DNA from: Armatimonadota bacterium
Lineage (GTDB): Bacteria > Sysuimicrobiota > Sysuimicrobiia > Sysuimicrobiales > VGFF01
Reading direction: 5' to 3'
Length of the DNA stretch: 5,599 nucleotides
NCBI GenBank assembly: GCA_016868955.1
Contig: VGFF01000129.1
Location: 1-5,599 of the forward strand
In this document: piece after piece, positions 1-5,445 of the stretch
Layout of the letters: each line of letters begins with the position of its first letter
Numbering within the stretch: position 1 is the first letter of the stretch
Position numbers and translations under genes: made by a program
The notes under the pieces: model-generated
Databases searched by the model: none
Told to the model about the DNA's origin: nothing
Seen by the model: only the letters and a program-made list of their open reading frames with translations

Positions 1-1
1 C

Positions 2-154
2 TGTCGCGCTAGGCTCCGCCGGTTGGCGCCTCACAACGTCAACGCCGACATCGTGTATCCGCTTCACGCGGCGTCGGCGGCACCGACACCAGCGAGGCAA
101 GCCCAGACCGTCACCACGGCCACCGAATCGGATGTCAAGTCCAAAAGCGTATAG
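2..154 (+). other. Open frame at left edge, possible 3' end of a gene; otherwise no gene in 1-201
   Basis: A forward frame is open from the first bases of the window to a TAG at 152-154, about 50 codons, ending with residues SDVKSKSV. It could be the tail of a gene that starts outside the window. I recognise no domain, and a neighbouring forward frame is also open over much of the same stretch, so openness alone is weak evidence in GC-rich DNA. Bases 155-201 lie between this stop and the 3' end of the minus-strand PadR-like gene, and I see nothing in them. Confidence 0.2.
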
Positions 155-201
155 GTCCGTTCTCAGATAATTCCCACCTCTGCGTTGGTTGATCGCTATC
201 G

Positions 202-576
202 TCACGATCGGCGAATTCCGTAGACGTCTCCCAGAATTTGCCGAAAAAACGCTTGTCCGTCCTCGATCGGGCCGCGGAGCTGCCCGAGGAGGACGCGAAG
301 GCGGGCCCGCCCGGCGTCGGTGAGGTGCAGAGGCCGTTTTCGGCGGCCTTCTTCGTCCACCCAAGGTCCCTCGACTTGACCTTCCGCGAGCAAGTCGCGG
401 ACGACCTTCGACACGGTCCCTGCGCTCGGACGCCACAAGCGCTCCGAGCCGAGGCTCTGGATCCGCTGCCGGAGCTCCCACTCCGTCAGAACTTCCTTCT
501 GGAGGTAGTGGAGCACGAGCAGGGACGTCAGTGCTTGCGTGCTCGGCAATGTCGCGTTGATCAATGTCAGCGGCAT
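202..576 (-). CDS. PadR-like winged-helix transcriptional regulator
   Basis: This 124-residue protein is a small DNA-binding repressor of the PadR/MarR-like winged-helix type. The recognition-helix region lies at residues 48-70 (WRPSAGTVSKVVRDLLAEG), where the P-S-x-G-T-V pattern is the PadR signature. The wing and following helix lie at 71-93 and include RRKRPLHLTDAGRARL, matching the usual 'x-R-x-Y-x-LT-x-x-G' stretch. The protein is short and has only a brief C-terminal helix, as in the compact PadR subgroup that dimerises through it. The ATG start at 576 is supported by GGAG (minus strand, 582-585) five bases upstream. It is transcribed away from the tandem-RHH gene, with an AT-rich gap between. 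PadR proteins commonly repress themselves and an adjacent transporter or efflux gene. No such target lies to its left in this window, so the target could be the divergent operon or a gene outside. The family call is firm; the ligand and target are unknown. Confidence 0.85.
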   Translation of the reverse strand: MPLTLINATLPSTQALTSLLVLHYLQKEVLTEWELRQRIQSLGSERLWRPSAGTVSKVVRDLLAEGQVEGPWVDEEGRRKRPLHLTDAGRARLRVLLGQLRGPIEDGQAFFRQILGDVYGIRRS

Positions 577-623
577 TTCTTCTCCGTTCTTTTTGGGTTG
601 TTTTGTTTTGATTTTAGGTGAAG

Positions 624-652
624 TGTCAGATAGAAACGATACTGATATGACA
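624..652. repeat. Inverted repeat TGTCAGAT-N13-ATATGACA, candidate operator
   Basis: The left arm TGTCAGAT (624-631) pairs with the right arm ATATGACA (645-652), with seven of eight positions complementary across a 13-base spacer. Its position between two divergently transcribed regulator genes suits an operator for the PadR-like dimer or the tandem-RHH protein. It overlaps the left arm of a second inverted repeat. Assignment to either protein is inference. Confidence 0.4.
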
Positions 653-692
653 GATCTACAAAGGAAGTTTGCGTACTAATTCAAGTCAGTAT
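639..692. repeat. Inverted repeat ATACTGA ... TCAGTAT, candidate second operator
   Basis: ATACTGA (639-645) is the exact reverse complement of TCAGTAT (686-692), with a 40-base spacer. The right arm overlaps the putative minus-strand -10 TATACT, so a protein bound there could block transcription of the PadR-like gene. The right-arm context AAGTCAGTATAG also resembles AGTGTCAGATAG at 622-633, suggesting a repeated half-site. A seven-base match over this distance may be chance. Confidence 0.3.
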
Positions 693-696
693 AGGA

Positions 697-705
697 TGTG
701 GATAA
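697..705 (-). promoter_or_regulatory. Perfect DnaA-box 9-mer (TTATCCACA on the minus strand)
   Basis: The plus strand reads TGTGGATAA, the exact reverse complement of the consensus DnaA box TTATCCACA. It lies at the edge of the AT-rich gap, next to a T-rich stretch and just ahead of the tandem-RHH gene. Only one copy was found, so it does not by itself make an origin. It could mark DnaA-linked regulation or be coincidence. Confidence 0.3.
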
Positions 706-730
706 CTTTTGTAATGATGAGGCGAACTCA

Positions 731-1162
731 ATGGCTGAGTCGCGGAGCCCCGCCCCCGTGGAAAACCGTATGAGCACGATCATCGCGCAGATCCCCTACG
801 ACATGTGGCGCGCTTTCAAGATCCGCTTGCTGCTCGAGGACCTCTCGATGCAGGAGTGGGTAATGGCGCAGGTCCGTGTGCTGCTGAAGCCGGCACTTTC
901 CGAAGTACCGTCGCATCAATACGGTCGCGTCGCGCGCAAGGGAATCGAAACGCGCCAGATCATCGCGCGCATCCCGAACGCCGATCTGCGGAATCTCCGC
1001 ATGAGGCTGGCAAAGATGGGGATTCCGCTGAGCCTTTGGATGTGCAAAGCCATCGAGGAGTACGCGGGCGCGATCGACCTCGAGGCGATGGATCGGCAGA
1101 TCGGCCTTCATCGAACCGCGCGAAAGCGGCCCGCGAAGTCCGCGCGCGCGCAAGAAAAGTAA
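731..1162 (+). CDS. Small protein with two tandem ribbon-helix-helix-like repeats
   Basis: From ATG 731 the product has 143 residues. It contains two copies of the same unit in a gapless register of 60 residues: TIIAQIPYDMWRAFKIRLLL (from residue 16) and QIIARIPNADLRNLRMRLAK (from residue 76). Each is a short beta strand (I-I-A-x-I-P) followed by two helices, the second beginning near a conserved Trp (W43 and W103). This is the ribbon-helix-helix plan, normally present once per chain and functional as a dimer; two copies would let one chain form a whole DNA-binding unit, as in TraY of the F plasmid. The tail is basic (RTARKRPAKSARAQ), consistent with nucleic-acid contact. An in-frame GTG at 698 would add 11 residues, but GAGGCG about six bases before ATG 731 favours the latter. 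The ATPase gene follows after 43 bases, probably in one operon. The architecture is visible in the sequence; DNA binding and autoregulation are inferred. Confidence 0.75.
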   Translation: MAESRSPAPVENRMSTIIAQIPYDMWRAFKIRLLLEDLSMQEWVMAQVRVLLKPALSEVPSHQYGRVARKGIETRQIIARIPNADLRNLRMRLAKMGIPLSLWMCKAIEEYAGAIDLEAMDRQIGLHRTARKRPAKSARAQEK

Positions 1163-1205
1163 GCTAGGCACGCACCGCTCGGCGTGTCGTCTCTCCGCGA
1201 CATCG

Positions 1206-2798
1206 TTGAATACGCGCGAGCTTGATCGGTTCGCCCAGCTCCTGGCGGAGCCGGCTGATGCGCCGCGGATCGTCTACGTCCACGGTCCGCCAGGCGTCGG
1301 CAAGTCCTCTTTGTTGGGGAAGTTCGCGCGCGCCTGTGTGGAAGCGGGCATCAAGCCGGTCGAGACGGACCTTCTGAACGCGCAGTGGCAACGTCCATCA
1401 CGACTGCGGGCGACGATTCTCTCCGCCGCTCAACGGCTCAACGCGACGAAGTCCCAAGTGTGGATCCTCGATTCGTGCGAGTTATTCGGAGCGCACTTCG
1501 ACTGGTTCTGGCGCTATGTGGTTCCAGGGTTGTCGGCGGGCATTCTGCTCGTCGTAGCAAGTTGCCGCCGCCCGGCGGACACGCTCGCCGCTGACCCGGG
1601 TTGGCAGGGCGCCCTGACCATCCTGCCGCTTGGCGAGCTTCGTTCCACGGATGCCGCGGCGCTGTTGGCGGCACGGAGCGTTTCGCCGGCCGCGCAGGCG
1701 TCGACCCTCTCGGCGGCGGGTGGATTTCCGTTTGCCCTTTCCTATCTCGCCGGCCAATTCTGGTTCACGTCCGAGGCGCGCCCCCGCATGGAATGGCACG
1801 ACGCGTTGGCCGGCACGGGACGAGGCCTGCTCGGCGAAGAAACTGAGCGCGTTCCCGGATCCGCGATGATCGCAGCCGCGCTCTTGCGGCGGACGACGGA
1901 GGGTGCGATCGCGGCCGTCGCGGCGGCTGAGCCCGACGACGAGCCGCGGATGGGCGTGCGCGAGCTCCTGCACGCGAGCGCGGCGTTCGATGCGATCGCG
2001 GATCTCCCCTATGTGGCGTCCGACGCCGGAGGTTTATCGATGCCCGCCGCGCACCGCGAAGTCATCCTGTCCAACTTGCGCCGGCGCGATGAGGATCGGT
2101 ACCGTCGCACGTGGCGCCACGCCCGGGCTTGGACGCTGTCGCGTATTCTCGCCAGCGATGAACCAGATGTCGAATCGGCACTGGACCACCTCTTCTCGCT
2201 GCGTCACGGCGCGCTGACCGCGGCGCGGCCGCCAGCGGTTGCCGACACGTCATGCGCGGCGATCGACCTCGCGCGCGGCAACGCGTGGTCGGTCGTCGGC
2301 GCGGTGGCCGAGAAAGAAGGACCGCACGAGGCCGAAGCGATCGCCCGCTGGCTCGGTGCCGACGGGGCGCGCGTGATGGCGGCGCGCGGCGCGCGCGGCT
2401 TCGAAGCGTATCTGATCACCGTCTCCCTCGCGAAGGCGTACGCGTTGGAAACGCTTGATCCGGTCGCCGACCAAATCGTCTTCCACGAGCGCATCCGCGC
2501 CGCACATGTCCGCGGCGCCCCTCTTTCGAACGGGCAGGAAGGCGGCTGGGCCGTCCGCGTCCTCGGCGTTTGCGACCGCGAGGCGAGAGCGATTGGCAGC
2601 CCGGCACTCCCCCCGCTCGCGACCACGGGGCGCGCATGGACGACCGCATTCGTTTTGCGGCACTTCTTGGCGACCTCGCGATTGGCCGCATCCTATCTCG
2701 CCGCTCGCGCCGCCGACCTCGTTCCGCCGCCGGCGCGCGCGTCTCGCGAGAGCCCGCGATCGCGCGCCCGCTGCTGGAATCGAGCACGAAGTGGATGA
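1206..2798 (+). CDS. STAND/AAA-type ATPase, C-terminus probably truncated
   Basis: This is a predicted P-loop NTPase of 530 residues with Walker A GPPGVGKSS at 27-35, Walker B VWILD at 85-89, a sensor-1-like strand LLVVASCRRP at 114-123, and GGFPFALS at 172-179, matching the GxP motif of STAND ATPases. These are signal-responsive switches that change oligomeric state on nucleotide exchange. The first 180 residues are the ATPase core; the rest is mainly helical with no LuxR-type HTH visible. A segment near 405-440 (TLDPVADQIVFHERIRAAHV) resembles a GNAT-like C-terminal part that I recall in some long STAND proteins. After about residue 505 the sequence turns into low-complexity Arg/Ala/Ser, and another frame begins to encode acetamidase, so the last 25-30 residues are probably readthrough past a junction. 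The TTG at 1206 is the most upstream start in this frame and has a poor ribosome site. The gene starts 43 bases after the tandem-RHH gene. ATPase: confident; signal and output: unknown. Confidence 0.75.
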   Translation: MNTRELDRFAQLLAEPADAPRIVYVHGPPGVGKSSLLGKFARACVEAGIKPVETDLLNAQWQRPSRLRATILSAAQRLNATKSQVWILDSCELFGAHFDWFWRYVVPGLSAGILLVVASCRRPADTLAADPGWQGALTILPLGELRSTDAAALLAARSVSPAAQASTLSAAGGFPFALSYLAGQFWFTSEARPRMEWHDALAGTGRGLLGEETERVPGSAMIAAALLRRTTEGAIAAVAAAEPDDEPRMGVRELLHASAAFDAIADLPYVASDAGGLSMPAAHREVILSNLRRRDEDRYRRTWRHARAWTLSRILASDEPDVESALDHLFSLRHGALTAARPPAVADTSCAAIDLARGNAWSVVGAVAEKEGPHEAEAIARWLGADGARVMAARGARGFEAYLITVSLAKAYALETLDPVADQIVFHERIRAAHVRGAPLSNGQEGGWAVRVLGVCDREARAIGSPALPPLATTGRAWTTAFVLRHFLATSRLAASYLAARAADLVPPPARASRESPRSRARCWNRARSG

Positions 2799-3010
2799 CG
2801 ATCGCAAGCGCGCCCACGCTCGAGGAGGCGTGCAAGCTCGCCGTGGCGGACTTCATCGACCTCATGGAGCGCGGGCGCGGGATGTCGCGCGAGGATGCCT
2901 ACCTGCTCGCGAGCGTGGCCGGGGATCTGCGAATCAGTCAGGTCGTCGATCCTTGGATGACGGTCCGCATGGAGGTCTCAAAAGCCCACGTGCCGTTTCC
3001 TTTCCCATGA
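2744..3010 (+). pseudogene. Acetamidase/formamidase, C-terminal fragment only
   Basis: In a frame different from the ATPase, about 85 codons read as the C-terminus of the acetamidase/formamidase (FmdA/AmdA) family, which hydrolyses short amides to ammonia and the acid. The telling stretches are PAIARPLLESSTKWMTIA, TLEEACKLAVADFIDLMERG, then MSREDAYLLASVAGDLRISQ followed by VVD, which match the family's 'SREDAYxLxSxAxDLRISQxVD' end. The stop at 3008-3010 seems natural. Members usually have about 300 residues, so the N-terminal two thirds and most of the active site are missing. The fragment begins within the last 50 bases of the ATPase frame, placing a junction at about 2715-2756. No start codon or ribosome site serves it sensibly, so it is most likely dead. 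Confidence 0.8.
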
Positions 3011-3080
3011 CCTCTGGAGAGGAAGCGGATGCGGGCAACGTCGGAGAGAGCGCACGAATCTCGGCGCGCGCGCATCCTGA

Positions 3081-3170
3081 GCGTCGCCGGATTTCTCGTC
3101 GAGTTCGTCTCCGGCGGGCAACGTCACGTTCTTGTTTTCCGACATCGGAGGCTCGACCCGCCGGCAGCGT
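3081..3170 (+). pseudogene. Class III adenylate/guanylate cyclase, N-terminal motif fragment
   Basis: The frame at 3111-3161 encodes PAGNVTFLFSDIGGSTR, the hallmark start of class III cyclase domains fused to ATPase/TPR regulators, where the Asp in FSDI is a metal ligand. The frame opens only after a TGA at 3078-3080 and closes at a TGA (3207-3209) just after the motif. The motif normally lies close to the protein N-terminus and is followed by more than 100 further residues of cyclase domain, absent here. ATG 3029, preceded by GGAGAGGAAG, is a plausible old start but is in another frame. The coding signal jumps frame at about 3160-3170 into a TPR-like piece, so this is a remnant. Confidence 0.7.
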
Positions 3171-3330
3171 CGCGTACTGGCAGGGCGACTTCGAGGGTGC
3201 AAGGCGGCATGACGAAGCGGATCTGGCGGCAGGCCGCCGTCTCCGGGATCAGAAGGGCGAACCGAACGCCCTGTACAACCTCGGGTTCGTGTACACGGCG
3301 CCACGGGACGACATGGCGCGCGGGCACCCG
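3166..3330 (+). pseudogene. TPR-repeat fragment, probably from the C-terminus of a cyclase/ATPase regulator
   Basis: In a third forward frame about 50 codons read as one and a half tetratricopeptide repeats: SVAYWQGDFEGARRHDEADL, then GEPNALYNLGFVY. The pattern W-Q-G-D-F-x-x-A-R and A-L-Y-N-L-G-x-V is typical of the C-terminal TPRs of cyclase- or LuxR-type ATPases. The fragment begins exactly where the cyclase N-terminal motif ends, which suggests both belonged to one gene that lost its whole middle (most of the cyclase domain and the ATPase domain), with a frame change at the join. TPR similarity fades after residues DDMARG near 3324, where a junction with the minus-strand SirB1-like piece is expected. 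Confidence 0.6.
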
Positions 3331-3339
3331 ATTCGACCT

Positions 3340-3549
3340 CGAGTGGGCGATGCACGACAAGGCGCTCGTCGAGATCCCCGCGGCAATCTGGAGGCGGATC
3401 GCGTCGGCGATGCCGTCGCGCACGGCGAGGTACCGCGCCACGTCGACGCCGGGTTCGTCCTCGGCGGCCACGACGAGCGCCGCCTCTTCCAATCGCACGG
3501 CGTCCGGCGGACGCGCCATCAGAAGCGCGAAGCGGTCCCGCGGATTCAT
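3340..3549 (-). pseudogene. SirB1-like (transglutaminase-like) protein, N-terminal fragment
   Basis: From ATG 3549 on the minus strand the product begins MNPRDRFALLMARPPDAVRL and continues EEAALVVAAEDEPGVDVARY, then LAVRDGIADAIR. This matches the N-terminal helical domain of the SirB1 family, whose members read like 'LLARPxxxLDLxEAALLIAxEEYPxLDVxxYLxxLD'. Complete proteins have about 270 residues with a transglutaminase-like core after this domain. Here the similarity is lost after about 60-65 residues, and no Cys/His core is seen. The open frame runs on to 3124 but only as antisense of the TPR and cyclase pieces. The start overlaps the stop of the upstream minus-strand frame as ATGA, typical of coupled genes. 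The family call rests on pattern memory of one domain, so it is moderately sure. Confidence 0.55.
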
Positions 3550-4018
3550 GCGCGTCTCATCGCAGGCAGAGCGCGCGTCGCATCGCGAGGCTGGCGAACG
3601 CTTCGTCCCGGCGAATCCTCCCAACACTCTACTCGAACGGCTGTCCCTCGCAATCCATTCCGGCGGAGCGAGCGCGCGGCGATCCCGAGCAAGCCAAAGC
3701 CCATCATGAACGCGGCGTCCGGCGCCGGCACCGACGACGCGCCGCAGTGGAGTATGATCTCGCGCACGAAGACCCACTCGTTCTGGTAGTGAAGGCGCAC
3801 GTCGAAAGCTTGGCCGAAGAGCCCCAGACCGATGAACTGGTAGGTTTCCGGGCCGGCCCCCGGGAGGTCGGTGTCGACGATCGCGGGAACGTTGCCCCCG
3901 CCGGCGCTATCGTAATCGCCGACGTGGAGCGTCAGGTTGGAAAGCGCAACCGCCGCGCCGAACCGGAAGCGGCGATGACCAACGCGGGCAGGACGGCGGC
4001 GGGGGTGAACTTGCGCAT
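3546..4018 (-). pseudogene. PEP-CTERM (exosortase-sorted) secreted protein with a frameshift in the signal peptide region
   Basis: A small exported protein is encoded on the minus strand. The ATG at 4018 follows GGAGG by six bases and gives a signal-peptide-like start, MRKFTPAAVLPALVIAASGS. That frame stops soon after, while the adjacent frame continues with AVALSNLTLHVGDYDSAGGG, a mature region rich in Gly and aromatic residues. Removing two bases (CG) in GCGCGGCG near 3955 would join the two. At the C-terminus (3657-3734) the sequence SSVPAPDAAFMMGFGLLGIA followed by ARSLRRN is a PEP-CTERM-like signal: a proline motif (VPAPD for VPEP), a hydrophobic helix and a basic end. Exosortase recognises such signals at the inner membrane. 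The usual stop after the basic cluster is missing, and the frame runs about 37 more residues to TGA at 3546-3548. The gene is either a pseudogene or carries sequence errors. No exosortase is present here. Confidence 0.65.
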
Positions 4019-4179
4019 GTTGGGCCTCCACGGTCGGAGATTCATGACTCGCGTTCATTTCCCCGAGCGTTGCGGAGATCGCTGTCCTCCAATTTGATGA
4101 GCAGGGGACGGAAACCGGGACGATTTGGAGCACCGCGGCGCCGCGCTGGCAGGTACCGCTTCACTCAGCCGGGAAACCG

Positions 4180-5382
4180 GTGGACCGGATGCAGAACCGT
4201 ACGCTCCTGCTCGGGCTCACGCTCGCCATCGCGCTGCTTCCCTCAGACGTCGCCGCCGCGGCCCTGCCGCTGCTACGCGCCGAGTGGACCGCATCCGCCG
4301 CCACGGCCGGCGCTGTCTTCTCCGCGTACCAAGCGGGGTACGTCGCGAGCGTGCTCGTCCTCCTGCCGCTGACGGATCGGATCCCCGCGTCTCGCATCAT
4401 CTTCGGCTGCGCGATCGCGACGTCCGTCGCGTTCGTCCTGTTCCCCCTGCTGGCGTACAACGCGGTGAGCGCCGCGCTCCTGAGATTTCTCGCCGGGCTG
4501 GGATTGTCGGGGATCTACCTGCCGGGCGTGCGCGTTGTCGCCGCGAACGCCCCGCCCGCGCGCCGCGGGTTCGCCGTCGCCGCGTACGTGTCGGCTTTCT
4601 ACCTCGGATCGGCGATGTCGTTGTGGCTCTCGGGGTTCCTCATGCCGTCCCTTGGCTGGCGCGGGGCGGCGCTCGCGCTCGGTGTCGCGTCGCTGGCGAT
4701 CATCCCGCTCGCGAAGGTGAGCACCGACGGCATCGCGCTGCCGGACGGCCAGCGCGCGCACCTCGACGTGACGGTGCTCAAGCACCGGCCGTTGCTGTGG
4801 AACATCCTTGCGTACGCGGGTCACACGTGGGAGTTGTACATCTTCCGCGCGTGGATGGCCGCCTACCTCGCGAGCGTCGTCGGCGCGACGGGTCTCGCGA
4901 TGCAAGCGGCGGCGTCGGTCGGAAGCCAGTGGGCCGCGCTCATGGGATTGTTCGGCGTACCGGGCGTCTGGTTCGGCGGATGGCTCTCGGACCGCGTCGG
5001 GCGCGCGCGCGCCGCGCTCGTCTTTGCGTTGTGCAGCGGCGCCATCTCGCTGGCAATCGGCTCGCTGCAGACGGCGCCCTGGCTGACGCTGATCTTGGTT
5101 GGGTGCGCGTACGGGCTGCTCGTGTCGTCGGATTCTCCCGTGTACTCCACGGCGGTGACGGAGTTGGCCCCCGCCGGCCGGTTGGGTTCGGCCCAGGCGC
5201 TCCAGGCGTTCATCGGATTCGGCGCGACGATCTTCTCGCCGGCGGTCGCCGGAGCGGCGCTCGACCTGGGATTCGGCTGGGCGGGGGTGTTCGCGGTCGC
5301 CGGCATCGTTGGCATCCTGTTCGCGCTGCCGTTGATCAGGCTCGTGCGCGACCGGTCGGCCGTACCCGCGGGCGGAGGCTAG
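4180..5382 (+). CDS. Major facilitator superfamily (MFS) transporter
   Basis: This 400-residue membrane protein has the size and hydrophobic pattern of a 12-helix MFS carrier. The first helix spans roughly residues 8-28 after a short basic start (MDRMQNR). A degenerate motif A lies between helices 2 and 3 (PLTDRIPASRI, 63-73), and a good one follows helix 8 (GGWLSDRVGR, 266-275), as expected from the two-fold MFS repeat. The segment AYAGHTWELYIFRAW (211-225) matches the start of the second half in a subgroup I recall for anion or small-organic transporters, but the substrate cannot be read from sequence. GTG 4180 and ATG 4189 are both possible starts differing by three codons; neither has a strong ribosome site (GGGA before GTG, GGTGG before ATG). 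The reading frame is intact, unlike everything in the previous 1.3 kb. It stands alone on the plus strand, divergent from the PEP-CTERM gene across a 161-base gap. Confidence 0.88.
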   Translation: MDRMQNRTLLLGLTLAIALLPSDVAAAALPLLRAEWTASAATAGAVFSAYQAGYVASVLVLLPLTDRIPASRIIFGCAIATSVAFVLFPLLAYNAVSAALLRFLAGLGLSGIYLPGVRVVAANAPPARRGFAVAAYVSAFYLGSAMSLWLSGFLMPSLGWRGAALALGVASLAIIPLAKVSTDGIALPDGQRAHLDVTVLKHRPLLWNILAYAGHTWELYIFRAWMAAYLASVVGATGLAMQAAASVGSQWAALMGLFGVPGVWFGGWLSDRVGRARAALVFALCSGAISLAIGSLQTAPWLTLILVGCAYGLLVSSDSPVYSTAVTELAPAGRLGSAQALQAFIGFGATIFSPAVAGAALDLGFGWAGVFAVAGIVGILFALPLIRLVRDRSAVPAGGG

Positions 5383-5424
5383 CTCCCAGCACCGTCGGAA
5401 ACGTTGTGACGCGGTGTCGCTGCC

Positions 5425-5445
5425 GTCATGAGGTCGTGTCATGAC
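5425..5445 (+). repeat. Perfect 7-bp hairpin GTCATGA-GGTCGTG-TCATGAC downstream of the MFS gene
   Basis: The two arms (5425-5431 and 5439-5445) are exact reverse complements around a seven-base loop, and the stem extends to eight pairs if C5424 and G5446 are counted. It lies 42 bases after the MFS stop codon, where a terminator would be expected, but no T-tract follows, so it is not a standard intrinsic terminator. Each arm contains the self-palindrome TCATGA. The next base begins GTGCG, the typical first bases of a group II intron. Confidence 0.6.

Larger units (their letters stand above)
577..730. promoter_or_regulatory. Divergent AT-rich promoter/operator region between padR-like and tandem-RHH genes
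   Basis: This gap is strikingly AT-rich compared with its GC-rich surroundings and must hold the promoters of both divergent genes. A T-rich run (about 588-616) lies next to the PadR-like start. On the minus strand TATACT (687-692) resembles a -10 box for the PadR-like gene, with a possible TTACAA -35 box about 15 bases upstream, which is a short spacing. On the plus strand TATAGG (690-695), with TTGCGT (669-674) upstream, is a weaker candidate for the RHH gene. Two inverted repeats and a DnaA-box 9-mer, listed separately, fall here. The promoter boxes are by eye only. Confidence 0.5.

Noticed and set aside
653..658. AGATCT palindrome in the divergent gap
   Set aside because: A six-base palindrome is too short and common to call an operator by itself.
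728..1171. Minus-strand open frame opposite the tandem-RHH gene
   Set aside because: There is no domain pattern, and the plus strand has a clear internal repeat and a better start, so it is a shadow.
2455..3789. A 444-codon open frame on the plus strand
   Set aside because: It crosses the ATPase end, the acetamidase fragment and minus-strand remnants and is mostly Arg/Ala/Pro/Ser low complexity. Only its TPR segment (about 3166-3330) looks coding. The openness is a GC-content artefact.
4125..5444. A 439-codon plus-strand open frame overlapping the MFS gene
   Set aside because: Its translation is Arg-rich with no domain, and it overlaps an excellent MFS reading frame, so it is a shadow.
5425..5445. 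Intrinsic terminator for the MFS gene
   Set aside because: The hairpin is perfect but has no following T-run and is immediately followed by GTGCG, so a standard Rho-independent terminator is not supported.
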